Below, piece after piece: positions 34,098 through 44,900 of a DNA stretch of 64,000 nucleotides. Source of the stretch: PGYR01 sp046290495 (GTDB taxonomy: Bacteria; Bacteroidota; Ignavibacteria; Kapaibacteriales; UBA2268); contig JBKAGT010000001.1 of the NCBI GenBank assembly GCA_046290495.1, forward strand, positions 62,001 through 126,000, read 5' to 3'. The first letter of the stretch is position 1. Each line of letters begins with the position of its first letter. The position numbers were made by a program, and so were the translations under genes. The notes under the pieces were generated by a model, which was not told the origin of the DNA, did no database searches, and saw only the letters and a program-made list of their open reading frames with translations.

Positions 34098-36482
34098 CTA
34101 CTCTACTACAAATACTTGATCTACAATTATGCTATTGCTGTCTCTGCATTGCAGTAAATAAGCTCCGCTTGGTAGATTGTGATTAATATTCACTCTATCC
34201 GTATTGTTTGACTTTTTCTCAAGAATTAATTTCCCAGACAAATCATATATAAATATAGTAATACTATTATAGAATGAATCAAAATCGATGTTGATATTTG
34301 ATATTGATGGATTAGGGTAAATATCAGCATTTACTAGTTTTTTCGTTTGTTTCACATTCGAGATTTTCTCCCCCTTTAAAGCTAGGATATGTTGTCCACC
34401 TATAGTTGCTTTTACCCAATCTTTATCGTCCGTTGCTTTCCGTAAAGCTGTATTTATTAGTTTCAAATAGTCTATACCGTTATAATGTGAAGATGTTCCA
34501 ACAAATAATTCTTGCTCCTCAGTTATAATCGCATTGAACCCTCTATAATTCGAATAAAGAAACATAGAAGATGGATCATCATAGAAACTATCAGTTGAAC
34601 CACACATTGAAGGTGCAAATATATGAACTTCACCTACAGTATTTATAGCTATTACGGCTTCATCACTAGCCTCTATTTGAACAATCCTACCAGACCATCT
34701 TGGTGATTCTTTAGTAGGTACATTATATTCTCTATCTTCGTAATCTCCAAAAACTCCATTGCTGTTCCCACCCCAACACCAGTATGTTGAATCTTTTTTT
34801 AATGCAACCGAAAACCCGTCTCCACATCCTATGTCAGTCCAATCAGTGTCACTATTTACTTTTGTTGGTTTGTAAATCTGAGTGACAGTATCAACTCCTA
34901 TACCTAAGGTTTTTCCTCCAGTACCCCAAACCCAAAGTGATCCATCTTCTTTTAGGGCTAAAGTATGTGCAGATTCGTACGAGGAGTTAGAATGAATTAG
35001 TCTCCAAGGGCCATATTCTTCAACTTTGGTAGGTGTTAATACAGGATTATTATGCCCTACTCCCAATTGACCATATTCATTTTCTCCCCATGCCCATAGT
35101 GTACCATCTTTCTTAGTTGCAAAGTTACTATTTTTGAAGGTAAAAACTCTATCCCAATCGACATCATAATTTGCTAATACTGGTTTGTCTCCGTAAATAT
35201 TTCTATCCGGACCAGTTCCCCATATCCACATCATTCCATATTCGTCTATAGCTATACTATAGTTTTCACCACAGCTGGCATCTTTGAATGTTCTACTTGG
35301 TAATAATTGGAAGGGCTCTGAATATTTACTAGAAATGCCATTTCCTAGCTCTCCGTTACTATTACTACCCCATGCTCTTAAATTGTTCGAAGAATCAATG
35401 AATATAAACCCATTTCCAGTCTGTGCTATGCCTTTAAAACCTTTCATTGATTCAAAATACGGGGCAACAAAAAAGCTATAATAACTATCTTTATATTCAG
35501 GGCCAAATTTCAATCCATCATTATTTCCTAAAAGTATGCAGAAATCTATAAGCTTTAAAGCAAAGCATCCTCTATCTGTATCTATAAATTCTATATTATC
35601 ATTTCCATAGGTAAGTCTATTTGGTTTAGTAGTAGTGACTGAATTAAACTCACCTATAGAGTATACCTCACCTTTTGAATTCGTGAAAAGTGTTCCGACT
35701 GTATTGGTTCTAATATTTTTACAGTCATAATCACCAAGTTTTGTGGGTGTAAAATATAATTTGTTAATTGTATCAATAAGTTTATTTTGGTCACTACCCC
35801 AAAACCAAATTGACCCATCTTCTTTTACCCCAAAAGTTCGATATTCAAAACTTGACACACTAACTTCAGTCCAATCATTACTGTCACCAACTTTAGTGAT
35901 TCTATCAATTATATTTTTTTCTGGTTCATCTAGTTCACCTATTCCCATAATAGGCCAATACCTACCCCAAGTATATAGTTCTCCAAGTTCATCTATTGCA
36001 AGAAGAAAATTATTGTCTATTTCTACCTCCTTCCATTTATGTGTGCTATCAATTAATATTGGCTCATCTATTATTTTACCACTTGGTTTACTAATCGTTG
36101 AATCTTCCGCTATTACCCATCCGAAATTCCACATACCCCAACTCCAAAGAGAACCATCTTGCTTAATACCGTAAACTGCTCGATAAGGATTGTCAGTAAC
36201 AGTAATTACCTTTTCCCATTTGGAATCATCAAACAAGTGCACAGCTTTTCCATTCCCCCAGGTCCAGAGAGTTCCATCTTTCTTGATTGCATAGTAAGAA
36301 TACACTCTCTCCCAATCACCGTCATCATTAATCAAAATGGGAGTTGGTGCATTTTCGGCTCTTTCGTTTCCTAACTGTCCATTAAGGTTACTACCCCAAG
36401 TCCAAAGTGAATATTGACAATGAAGAAGATTAGAAGAAAATATCATTATAATTGGGATTAAAATTTTGTAGAAGTTTTTCAT
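34098..36482 (-). CDS. Secreted RCC1-repeat protein with T9SS sorting domain
   Basis: A 794-aa protein. After the signal peptide, RCC1-type beta-propeller repeats run through about residues 25-690 (L-W-T-W-G-S-N-x-N-G-Q-L-G-N, L-W-A-W-G-E-N-E-Y-G-Q-L-G-V-G, Y-W-C-W-G-G-N-S-N-G), probably two propellers. The end is a T9SS type-A domain (I-Y-P-N-P-S-I-S; I-V-D-Q-V-F-V-V-E). It should be exported by T9SS. RCC1 propellers bind proteins or ligands; the target is unknown. It is divergent from the membrane protein gene at 36640. Confidence 0.88.
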   Translation of the reverse strand: MKNFYKILIPIIMIFSSNLLHCQYSLWTWGSNLNGQLGNERAENAPTPILINDDGDWERVYSYYAIKKDGTLWTWGNGKAVHLFDDSKWEKVITVTDNPYRAVYGIKQDGSLWSWGMWNFGWVIAEDSTISKPSGKIIDEPILIDSTHKWKEVEIDNNFLLAIDELGELYTWGRYWPIMGIGELDEPEKNIIDRITKVGDSNDWTEVSVSSFEYRTFGVKEDGSIWFWGSDQNKLIDTINKLYFTPTKLGDYDCKNIRTNTVGTLFTNSKGEVYSIGEFNSVTTTKPNRLTYGNDNIEFIDTDRGCFALKLIDFCILLGNNDGLKFGPEYKDSYYSFFVAPYFESMKGFKGIAQTGNGFIFIDSSNNLRAWGSNSNGELGNGISSKYSEPFQLLPSRTFKDASCGENYSIAIDEYGMMWIWGTGPDRNIYGDKPVLANYDVDWDRVFTFKNSNFATKKDGTLWAWGENEYGQLGVGHNNPVLTPTKVEEYGPWRLIHSNSSYESAHTLALKEDGSLWVWGTGGKTLGIGVDTVTQIYKPTKVNSDTDWTDIGCGDGFSVALKKDSTYWCWGGNSNGVFGDYEDREYNVPTKESPRWSGRIVQIEASDEAVIAINTVGEVHIFAPSMCGSTDSFYDDPSSMFLYSNYRGFNAIITEEQELFVGTSSHYNGIDYLKLINTALRKATDDKDWVKATIGGQHILALKGEKISNVKQTKKLVNADIYPNPSISNINIDFDSFYNSITIFIYDLSGKLILEKKSNNTDRVNINHNLPSGAYLLQCRDSNSIIVDQVFVVE

Positions 36483-36555
36483 ATTCTTTTTTCATTTGTG
36501 TCAGTTGTATATATAAAGACACATGAACCGCTAAAACGTCTCACAAATAGATTTT

Positions 36556-36580
36556 TTCCTTAAGGTTGGTTTTTTTGTTT
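36556..36580 (+). terminator. Terminator-like module, copy 3 (orphan)
   Basis: CCTTAAGGTTGGTTTTTTTG resembles the 3' half of the 33409 module. It lies between the divergent starts of the RCC1 gene and the gene at 36640, so no plus-strand gene precedes it. Its 5' stem half is degraded; it may be a relic. Confidence 0.35.
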
Positions 36581-36639
36581 ATGTCTTCAGGTTTCGTAAA
36601 TTGTGAATAGCCATTGAGATAACCAGGAGACCAATCAAT

Positions 36640-37617
36640 ATGAAAAAAGCACTCACTCCCTCCAAGATAGGGTTTTACATACTTATGCTAATTAGTTGCT
36701 TACTTCTCGGATTTTTTATTGCTGGCTTTTCTGGCGCTGGTAAAAATCAAGGGCTTGCTGGTGGAGCCATTGTGTTGGGGTATGGAGTTATTGCTGGGGC
36801 TATTGGCTTCATTGCTTCATTTTTTATAGCTTCTATCATTAGTAAGAAAGCATTAGTTCGTATTAATTGGGTATTGCTTATTCTTATCTTGCTTATGGCT
36901 GGCTACACGAAATATAGATTCCAGGAAAGACAAAAAGAGAAGAAAGAACAACAAGAAACACCAAAACGGATTCCCACGAAACCGGCTATACAAAGCTCTT
37001 CTATTCTACCATTCAGCTTCTTCTCCTCAGCCAATGAGGTTGACACTGACTTGAATACTATAGGAATAGGTTTTTTCAAGCCCAATTTCTACGAGCACAA
37101 AACACTATATCTTTATAGCGATATCAACCCAGAGAAAGGACTGATGGAACATATGCCCAAAGATAGTGTTGTCTTTGGTACTGACCAATATGGCAACCCA
37201 ACAGCCACTCACAAGCCAGATTGGCTACAACCTGAATTTTTCAAATTAGACTATGGCATTATAACATTCAAAGTACTAAGTATGGGGTTCGACTTCATAG
37301 AAGTAGTAGCAAACAGCAATACAAAAAAAAAGATTTATTTAGACAAGAATAAGGGCACATTCCTCTCTTGGCATCAGTTTCTGCTTTCAGTCAATAGCGT
37401 TGAGTTTGCTGACAAAAGTGATAGAAAAGTATATGGAAAACCTGATATTAGCTCGGAAAATTCTAACACAGATTTCGAATTTATGAAACCAATTTTAGTA
37501 CAAGACAACTGGATGTATGTGAAGCTTATGAATCATACAATGAAAGAAGTTGGCAAAGGTTGGGTTCTTTGGAGAAATGATAGTAAATTATTCATTAAGT
37601 ACTCGGCTCTTAGTTAG
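36640..37617 (+). CDS. Membrane protein with soluble C-terminal domain, unknown function
   Basis: A 325-aa protein with three hydrophobic helices (about residues 11-31, 40-66, 76-92), a Lys/Glu/Gln-rich linker (about 95-115) and a soluble beta-rich C-terminal domain (about 120-325) ending in W-V-L-W-R-N-D. No domain recognised. It is followed by terminator module copy 4. Confidence 0.6.
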   Translation: MKKALTPSKIGFYILMLISCLLLGFFIAGFSGAGKNQGLAGGAIVLGYGVIAGAIGFIASFFIASIISKKALVRINWVLLILILLMAGYTKYRFQERQKEKKEQQETPKRIPTKPAIQSSSILPFSFFSSANEVDTDLNTIGIGFFKPNFYEHKTLYLYSDINPEKGLMEHMPKDSVVFGTDQYGNPTATHKPDWLQPEFFKLDYGIITFKVLSMGFDFIEVVANSNTKKKIYLDKNKGTFLSWHQFLLSVNSVEFADKSDRKVYGKPDISSENSNTDFEFMKPILVQDNWMYVKLMNHTMKEVGKGWVLWRNDSKLFIKYSALS

Positions 37618-37630
37618 TCTCGTACTAACA

Positions 37631-37663
37631 CAACCAACTCTTTCCAAGGGTTAGTTTTTTTGT
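37631..37663 (+). terminator. Terminator module, copy 4
   Basis: AACCAACTC pairs imperfectly with GGGTTAGTT, followed by TTTTTTG. Together with its flank it matches 33409-33450 closely (the T-run is followed by GTTATATTG and a G-run in both). Confidence 0.65.
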
Positions 37664-37711
37664 TATATTGGGGGAAAGCCAAAAATAAGAGTTTTAAAAA
37701 CAAGCCTAATT

Positions 37712-38245
37712 ATGAGTTACGATATATACTTCTTAAAGAAAAAGGACTTGAATTTAGATAATGTTTATGACATTATGCAAACATCTGAGCCAAAACCTGA
37801 TAATGAAATTTTCATTTCAAAGGACTTAATGAAATCCCTAATAAAACAACTGAAATCAGAAGGATTAGTTTTTGAAATATTTGAAGGGAAAAATGAAGAT
37901 TATTTTGAATTGAATTTTTCTACTTATCAACTTTCAATGTTTAACAGCCAAATAGCCATTTCATTGCCTTTTTGGGATGAGAACAGTAATGATGCAGTAA
38001 ATAAAGAAGTTAAGCAATTAACAAATGTTTTATTGAGTAATGACTTAAAAGGTTTTGACCCTCAAACGGAAGAATTTATTACTGAGCCATATGAATTTCA
38101 TATGACATTTACTGATACTAAAAAAGTAGTGGATAATTATTTGAATTCTAAATCTCATGTTCGAAGTGGCAATAGTCTGATGTACTTGGGAGTCGTACTT
38201 GTAATATTGATTCTTGGATTATTAATTTGGAAGTTGTTAAAATAA
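37712..38245 (+). CDS. Tail-anchored hypothetical protein
   Basis: A 177-aa protein with a soluble mixed alpha/beta domain starting M-S-Y-D-I-Y-F-L-K-K-K and a single C-terminal transmembrane helix (about residues 157-174), so it would face the cytoplasm with a membrane tail. No family I can name. The M-S-Y-D-I-x-F start is seen in some small immunity-type proteins; this is only a resemblance. Confidence 0.55.
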   Translation: MSYDIYFLKKKDLNLDNVYDIMQTSEPKPDNEIFISKDLMKSLIKQLKSEGLVFEIFEGKNEDYFELNFSTYQLSMFNSQIAISLPFWDENSNDAVNKEVKQLTNVLLSNDLKGFDPQTEEFITEPYEFHMTFTDTKKVVDNYLNSKSHVRSGNSLMYLGVVLVILILGLLIWKLLK

Positions 38246-38277
38246 AACGACACCCCAAAAAAACAAAAACACCAACC

Positions 38278-38376
38278 ATGAAATATAAAAATATAAAAGA
38301 AGAAGAGTTGAAGAATAAAGTTGGTCAAGACTGGTTCAAACAGTCTGATAATCCGATTGGAATAAAAATTTGGTAA
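38278..38376 (+). pseudogene. Fragment resembling the N-terminus of a restriction-modification protein
   Basis: A 32-codon reading frame, M-K-Y-K-N-I-K-E-E-E-L-K-N-K-V-G-Q-D-W-F-K-Q, then a short unrelated tail and stop. From memory, I-K-E-E-E-L-K-N-K-V-x-x-D-x-F is the start of long Eco57I-type restriction-modification proteins of Bacteroidota, which continue for about 1000 residues; here only the first 22 or so remain. Identification rests on this short match, so it is tentative. Confidence 0.35.
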
Positions 38377-38386
38377 ATCTAAATTT

Positions 38387-38965
38387 ATGACAAAAAATGA
38401 AATAAATAATAAGCTGCCGATGTCAGTTGGGACTATTTATAAAAGAATATTTATAAGTTTTTTATCATTTATTTTACTTTTAATTTCATTTTGTACATTC
38501 TCTAAATATAAAATTTGTAGATTTCCTTTCGATGTTCTATATGGTCCTTCCATATCTATTGATGAGTCAAAAGAAAAAGGTGTATTTTTAGCTGAATATC
38601 GAGCTAGAGATAATTATATTATGTTTGACACTATTAAAATAGAATTTAAGGATATATGGTTAGAAAAAGATTGGTACACAGAATCTTACACGAATGAAGT
38701 TGATCCTAAATCTTTGAAACGAAACTTGATGGATTTGATTATAAAACTAAAAGAGATAAATGGTTACTATGGAGAAAGATTACTCTACACAAAATTTAAA
38801 ATTAATAACCAACATTTAACTCCTAAATATACATTGAGAAATGATAGTTATAAAGTTAGCATCAAAGGTATAAGCCCTCCTGATACAATAAGGTTAGAGG
38901 TGTATAATATTAGGAAGTCTGATGACAGTCTAAACTTGTTCGAAACATTTTTAATAAAAAAATGA
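38387..38965 (+). CDS. Membrane-anchored hypothetical protein
   Basis: A 192-aa protein with one N-terminal transmembrane helix (about residues 20-40) and an extracytoplasmic or cytoplasmic domain rich in Lys, Tyr and Ile. No domain recognised. It ends 18 bp before the 3' end of the convergent sprA gene. Base composition is more AT-rich than sprA, as for the other hypotheticals of this 33-39 kb stretch. Confidence 0.5.
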   Translation: MTKNEINNKLPMSVGTIYKRIFISFLSFILLLISFCTFSKYKICRFPFDVLYGPSISIDESKEKGVFLAEYRARDNYIMFDTIKIEFKDIWLEKDWYTESYTNEVDPKSLKRNLMDLIIKLKEINGYYGERLLYTKFKINNQHLTPKYTLRNDSYKVSIKGISPPDTIRLEVYNIRKSDDSLNLFETFLIKK

Positions 38966-38982
38966 TCTCAAGTCTTCCCTCT

Positions 38983-41900
38983 CTATCTACCACCTGCAAG
39001 TGATATACGCAGATCCAGACCAACTTGAGTTGTGCTGAACCCAGGATTAGCTGCACCAGCAGTGATAGTAGCATCATAACGGAAGAAGAATGACGCGGTA
39101 ACCCTATTGCTTAGTGAGTATCTTATTCTTGGCTCTATTGTGATTTGAGTGTCACCTTGTAACTCACGTCCCTCGTTCTCATTCAAACTCGCCTCGTCCG
39201 ATACATCGAATGTAGCACGAGCATTATCTTTGATTGAGAATAGGAAACTATACTCTATGTTGTTCTGTAAGCTAAGACCAAGGAATTCCCACTCCAAGCT
39301 CTTCATTGTATAGTTAGCTTGAGCACTTATTTCGTTTGTACTAGTTTTTTCTATTATACTTCTACTCGATGAGTTCAAGTTGAAGTTAGATGTCGAATTC
39401 CATCTCAGATTTGCTGTAAGCTGACCGTCTAACTTCTCTTCATCAAACGTCCAAGTTACTCCAAGCAATGGCTGGAACCCATATTGAACCATCTGATTTT
39501 CGTATGCTTCACCCTTATCAGTTATCTTGATAGCTTCGTCATACATTGCCTGATACCTATGCTCAAACCTAACTTTCTTCACATAGTCACTCCATATACC
39601 CCACTCTTCTAGCCCTTCCCATGTGATACCATAGTTCGGTGCTGGTAAAAATTTACGAGCAGCCCCACTAGTAAAACTGAACGCCTCTAGCTCTTCGAAG
39701 AATGATTCGGACAATGCTCTCTGTTTTGCTCTGTTCTGCTCTAATTCAGATATACCGCTATTCTCTATCGCTGCTGCCCTAGCATTGTATTCTTCTACCA
39801 CCGCGTCCATCGTGTTACCGAATGGGTTGAACCCAAAAATTGTTGGGAATGACATATACGAACGGTTGAATGATTTCAGCGCTATTACGTTGGTGTAAGT
39901 AGGTACTCCATCGTTATCTGTCAGCACTGTTTCATTTCTGTTGTACGACACTGTAGAGTTCCACTTCAAATCTAACTCTGCACCTTTCCATAGTGGCCTT
40001 GAGGTAGCTATATCGAAGGTAGTTGCTTGCGTGAAGTTATCTTGTAAAATTGCATTTGGTGGTCTCAGCCCATCGAACGCTTCGAATCCAATGAACGGGA
40101 ACGCAGATGAAGAGGTTGTTTTGAATCCACCGTGTGGACTGCTAACTAAACCAAGCTGATAAGGTAAGCTCGGACCTTGTGCCCTAGAACTGCTACCAAA
40201 TCCCCAGAAGTTTGTCAGACCAGTTCCTCCATACACACCTGGGTTAATCGATGAATTTGTTTGATTAAGCCCAACTCTGACAGTCTTAAAATCTAAGAAA
40301 ATAAATTTGAAAGTACTTCCCAGGTAATCCCAAAATGTTTTGTTCGTATCTTTTGGTATTTGCCTTGTCAATGAAGTTTTACCACCAGTTCCGAACCAGC
40401 TATTACCCAGTTGTTCTAGCCCTATTGTACCAGTAAACCTAGTAGTAGAGTTATAGTTAGCTTCCTTAGCTACATCTACCAACGTTGGGTCCGGATGTAG
40501 AGGGTTTGTCCACTGATAGTCAACCACATATTGGCCAGTTATCTTAAAGTATTTGTTTATGTTCGCTATGTTCGGCAGCTGCGGAGTGAAGTTCACTGTT
40601 ACATTCTGTGTATGATTAATATCATCACCGAAATTAATCAACGCTCCATCGTTTAGTAATACAGTTTTTGCTAGTTCACTTCCTGTTCTTTGTCTTCCAT
40701 CTGGACCTGTCTCATATCTCACTAATGATGAACGAGTTGCAAAGTTATAGTCTAATAAAGGGTTCAAGAATCCTCCCTCCACAAATTTCCATGAGAAGTT
40801 AGCAGTTCTGTTGGCAACAAAATCCCTTACAACAGGGCTCGCAAAATCTAAGAATCTGGATTGCTCTGTCCTTCTCTGTCTACTTACATTCAGTCCAAAC
40901 CCAATTGCATTCGGCAAGAAGTTATATTTCACTTCGCTATAAGTATCTAATACTGGTACACTATCAACCCATGTCAATGGTTGTACTGATAGCAACTCAG
41001 GTATTCTATTTGTGTACTGTAAATCTGCTCTCCACTCCCAGTTGAACCTTTGCTCATACACGGGTGTCCTTTGGTATTCCTGAGTGTAGTTATATCCAAG
41101 TACCAACTTGTTCAACGTTTCATTGACAGTCCAGTGATTAACAGGAAGTCCAAGTTTCACACCATTCATACCCCAGCTATCTTGCACCACCAAGGTTTGC
41201 GACCTTTTTACAAGTGCATCTGCTACTTCTTGTGCTTCATCCTCAGTAGCACCATTGTCTAGTGCTCTTTCTTTCGCCAAGTTTGCAGCTACATCAAGAT
41301 TTACATCATTATTCGCCTGGAACTCAGGGGTTTCTACCTTCTCTGTGTGGGTGTAACTGATTGGTAAGTTCACACCTTTGAAACTTTCTGGCATAAATTT
41401 ATTCAACTGTCCTTGCATATTGACGGTAAACTCAGTAGTCTGCATACGATTACCGAACCGCTCCTCTAGCCGGTGGAAGTTTGGTTCCTGTGTTCGGAAG
41501 GAGGCATCTATCGTACCCAAATCAGCTAACTTAACGCTAGAGCTGGCTATGGCGGCTATGTCGCTACTTGCTTCTGGCTTTGTCAATCTCAATTCGTTGA
41601 ACCATACCGTTGTAGTCAAATCATTAGGATAACGCTCCTCTGGGTTTGCTATACCAAGCCCTATGAAGGAAACCCTTGTTACCACAGGACTACCCTTTAC
41701 AGCAAAAATAGCCGTAGGGTCACCGGGAACTGCAAACTCTTGCCTGTCTCTTTTTAGCGATGTATCTCTGATTTGCTTTATCGCAGTCAGCTCTTCTAGG
41801 TTGATTTGTACATCTGTCCAGCCTCGAGTAATTGGCTTTCTATACTCATAGTAGTTAGACGAATCGGTACCAAATCTTATGAATGCATACCCCTTAGGAG

Positions 41901-44900
41901 TTACACCAGGGATAGCTTCACCAGGCATTGATCCATCGCCGTGATAGAAGAATTTCAGTTTTTTGTAATAGAATAAATCCATAGATCTGAATACACGAGT
42001 TGCCATTCTTTCTTCACCATAACCAAGATTATCTACAGTCAGGGCAATTGATTGTTCATTCAATTCCAAATCTTCATTATTCGGACTATTCAGTTGTCTT
42101 GGTGGCCTAACTCCAGGAGGCATAGTATAGAAATCAGGAGCACCTTTGTTCTCGAATCTATTCACGAACGAAAGTGACATAACTGAATCATTTTCTGGTA
42201 CATCCAAGAAATTACTTATTCGCTGCCATTGAGAACCAACTAATTTCCAATCCGCTACTTTTATATATGCAGGTCCACCTTTGAATGACACTCTGATATA
42301 CTGAACATTAGAAAACAGTGGATTACCCACTCTTCCCGATGGTCTTCTAATAGGTATTCGGAACTGGAACCAGCCCGCATCCTGATTACCACCCACTATT
42401 TGCGGGTTAGTATTCGGATCCAAATTAGCAATGTCTATTTTATACCTAAAATAACTATTATCAAGTGTTATGGTCTGACCGTTATTATCGTTTAAAATCT
42501 CTTTATCTGGGAATTGACCTAACTCCGACTGAGAGGCGTTGCCTTCAAAATTGTTATAACTCAAAAAGTCATCAGCAGTTCTTTGCCCATCATCTTCACC
42601 AAAGTTGAAGAAATAGTTATCCCTAGCAGGGTCATCTTCCAAATTCAACGGGAATGGGTAATCTTCTTGCTCTTCCTCATCTGCCAGTGCATCTATACCA
42701 ACATCCTCACCCTCATCAATCCTATTGTTTGGCAGTGGGTTGTCCTCTGTTATACCATCCTCAGTATCTAACGTGCTGTTAGCTATTATATCTTCACTGA
42801 TCTGACCTAAATCAATATACATCTCTGTAGAAAAGTCTCCTTTCTGATCTATCTGCAACATTAACTCCAGATACTCTATATTTTCAGTATCGAAGTTAGT
42901 GTTGAAAGATGACAGCAGTCTTTGCATACCAGCCCAAACTCTTTGTCTGTTGCCATTTCTATCTAAGAATGTATTTCCAGGATCGTACTCAGGGTTAAGT
43001 GAATCCAAATACTCAGCATTTCTATTATAAATACCTCTGAAATAAGGCTCGTAAGCAAGCTCCATAGGGGCAATATTCCTATTACCAACAGTAGTTTGCT
43101 GGTCTGGATATACATCTCTTACTGGTACACGAGGAATAAAGTATTTGAACCATGACAATCTACCACGATATAAATTTCTATCCTGTGGTGTCTCAGCTAT
43201 AGAGCTATCCAAAGGAGGAGAAGAGAACTGCCATTGTGAAGGGTTAAGTCCCAAACTAATAGAACGTTCACCACCCTCAAAGTTATCTATATCTACTGCA
43301 GCTTCACCATTGTCCGAAGCTATAGTTGACTCTTTCTTATTTGGTGTAGGGAATATTATAGCCATCTCACCACCAACTGTGATATTCGACTCAGCTTTAG
43401 TTTCATAAAAAGGCAGAAAATCCAAGGCTTTTGTTAGCCATGGAGTATCCCATTGCAAATTACCATCTAAACCAAATATTGTATTCGATATTGGCTCATT
43501 ACCTAATTGGACTCTGTCATTTATAGCAGCTATATTATAGTGCATAAATGTGAACCCAAGAGTGGCAGTGGCTCGCCGTTTATCCATCAGTAGATAATCA
43601 CCCCGCACACCTGCTAAAGTTTTTGTTGCTATTTGTAATAAATCCTGCTGTTCATACTCAACTTTCAAATTTGCACCTGGTGCTGTAGCTGAGGCATTTC
43701 TCAAAGTCAATGTACCTGAGAAATAATCAACTACATAGTCTTGGAACTCACGTAGCTGTCTACCATCTAAAAATACCCTAACACTACCTGGTGACAGGTT
43801 GAATGCACCTAGTGAAATTTTTCCATTCGAGCTACCTGTTATCTCACCACCGATAATGAATCTGTTTCTAGCAGTATTTCTCTCTGCAACCACCCTAACT
43901 GTATCATATATATCCGGGAATATATACTGGTCTGCCAAAGCTGGTGTACCTTGTGCAGCAAAGTAATCTATTAGTCCTTCCCTGAATGGTTCGATAGATG
44001 GGAATATAATCTCACCAGTTTGTTGGTTAAAGAATGGAGACCCAGCTGTTTTATCAAATTCACCATCTGACTGGGCAGCGCCTGAAGTATTTGTTCTATC
44101 GACTCCAAATATCGTTACTAGCTTATCAGGTGAGTTAGGAAGTACATCAACTGAGTCATTGTCTTGATTCAGATACCAAATACTTATAGTTGTTTCATCC
44201 AAATTGAGATTTGACCTACCGAGAGAATATATATTCTTCATCTGTCTTGACCAAAGAGTATCAAACCCGGGCTGAAGATTAGGAACAGATACCAATTTCA
44301 AAATCAAAGTATCTTTTACATCAACAGAATTACTGAATGTACCGTGGTACAAATCATCTTCTGCTGCAGGTGTTGGTCCTTCTGTAATATAAGACACTGC
44401 ATATTTTCTATCTTGTCTCAGATTTCTAATAGTCAGTGTACCTAAGTTTCTGTCCACAATATACTGGTTAGTATCAAGCTTTTGGAATCTACCCCTTTCC
44501 ACACTCCCTGCCTGTATAGCCACGTTAGGATTGCTAAGTGCAGCATTATTTACAAAATCAAGTGGATCATCTTCAGGAGGTAAAGTAGCATAAGCAATTA
44601 CTTCAGATACCTGTGGACTAGTAACAGTATTAGTCGACTCCCAAACCTCAATGTCTTTCACTCTTGTAAAGTTAGCTGACTGAGGAATTACTGGCTTAGG
44701 TGACTTCCAATAATCTTTGTAAACTGCCTTATAATCATTGTCTAGGAAGAAGTGATTTTGTGCAAAGTCCGGTGGCCTTATTTGGAATGGCTCTTTGTTG
44801 TTACCACCTCTTACATCAACAAAGTTTCGTTCCCCTCTTCTTTGAGCAAAGATAGTTTTCAAATACAAAGGCCCGAACTGGTAATCAGAACGCACACCAA

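Noticed and set aside
35743..36174. 143-aa plus-strand frame
   Set aside because: Antisense to the RCC1-repeat gene; low-complexity Ser/Ile-rich composition, no start signal.
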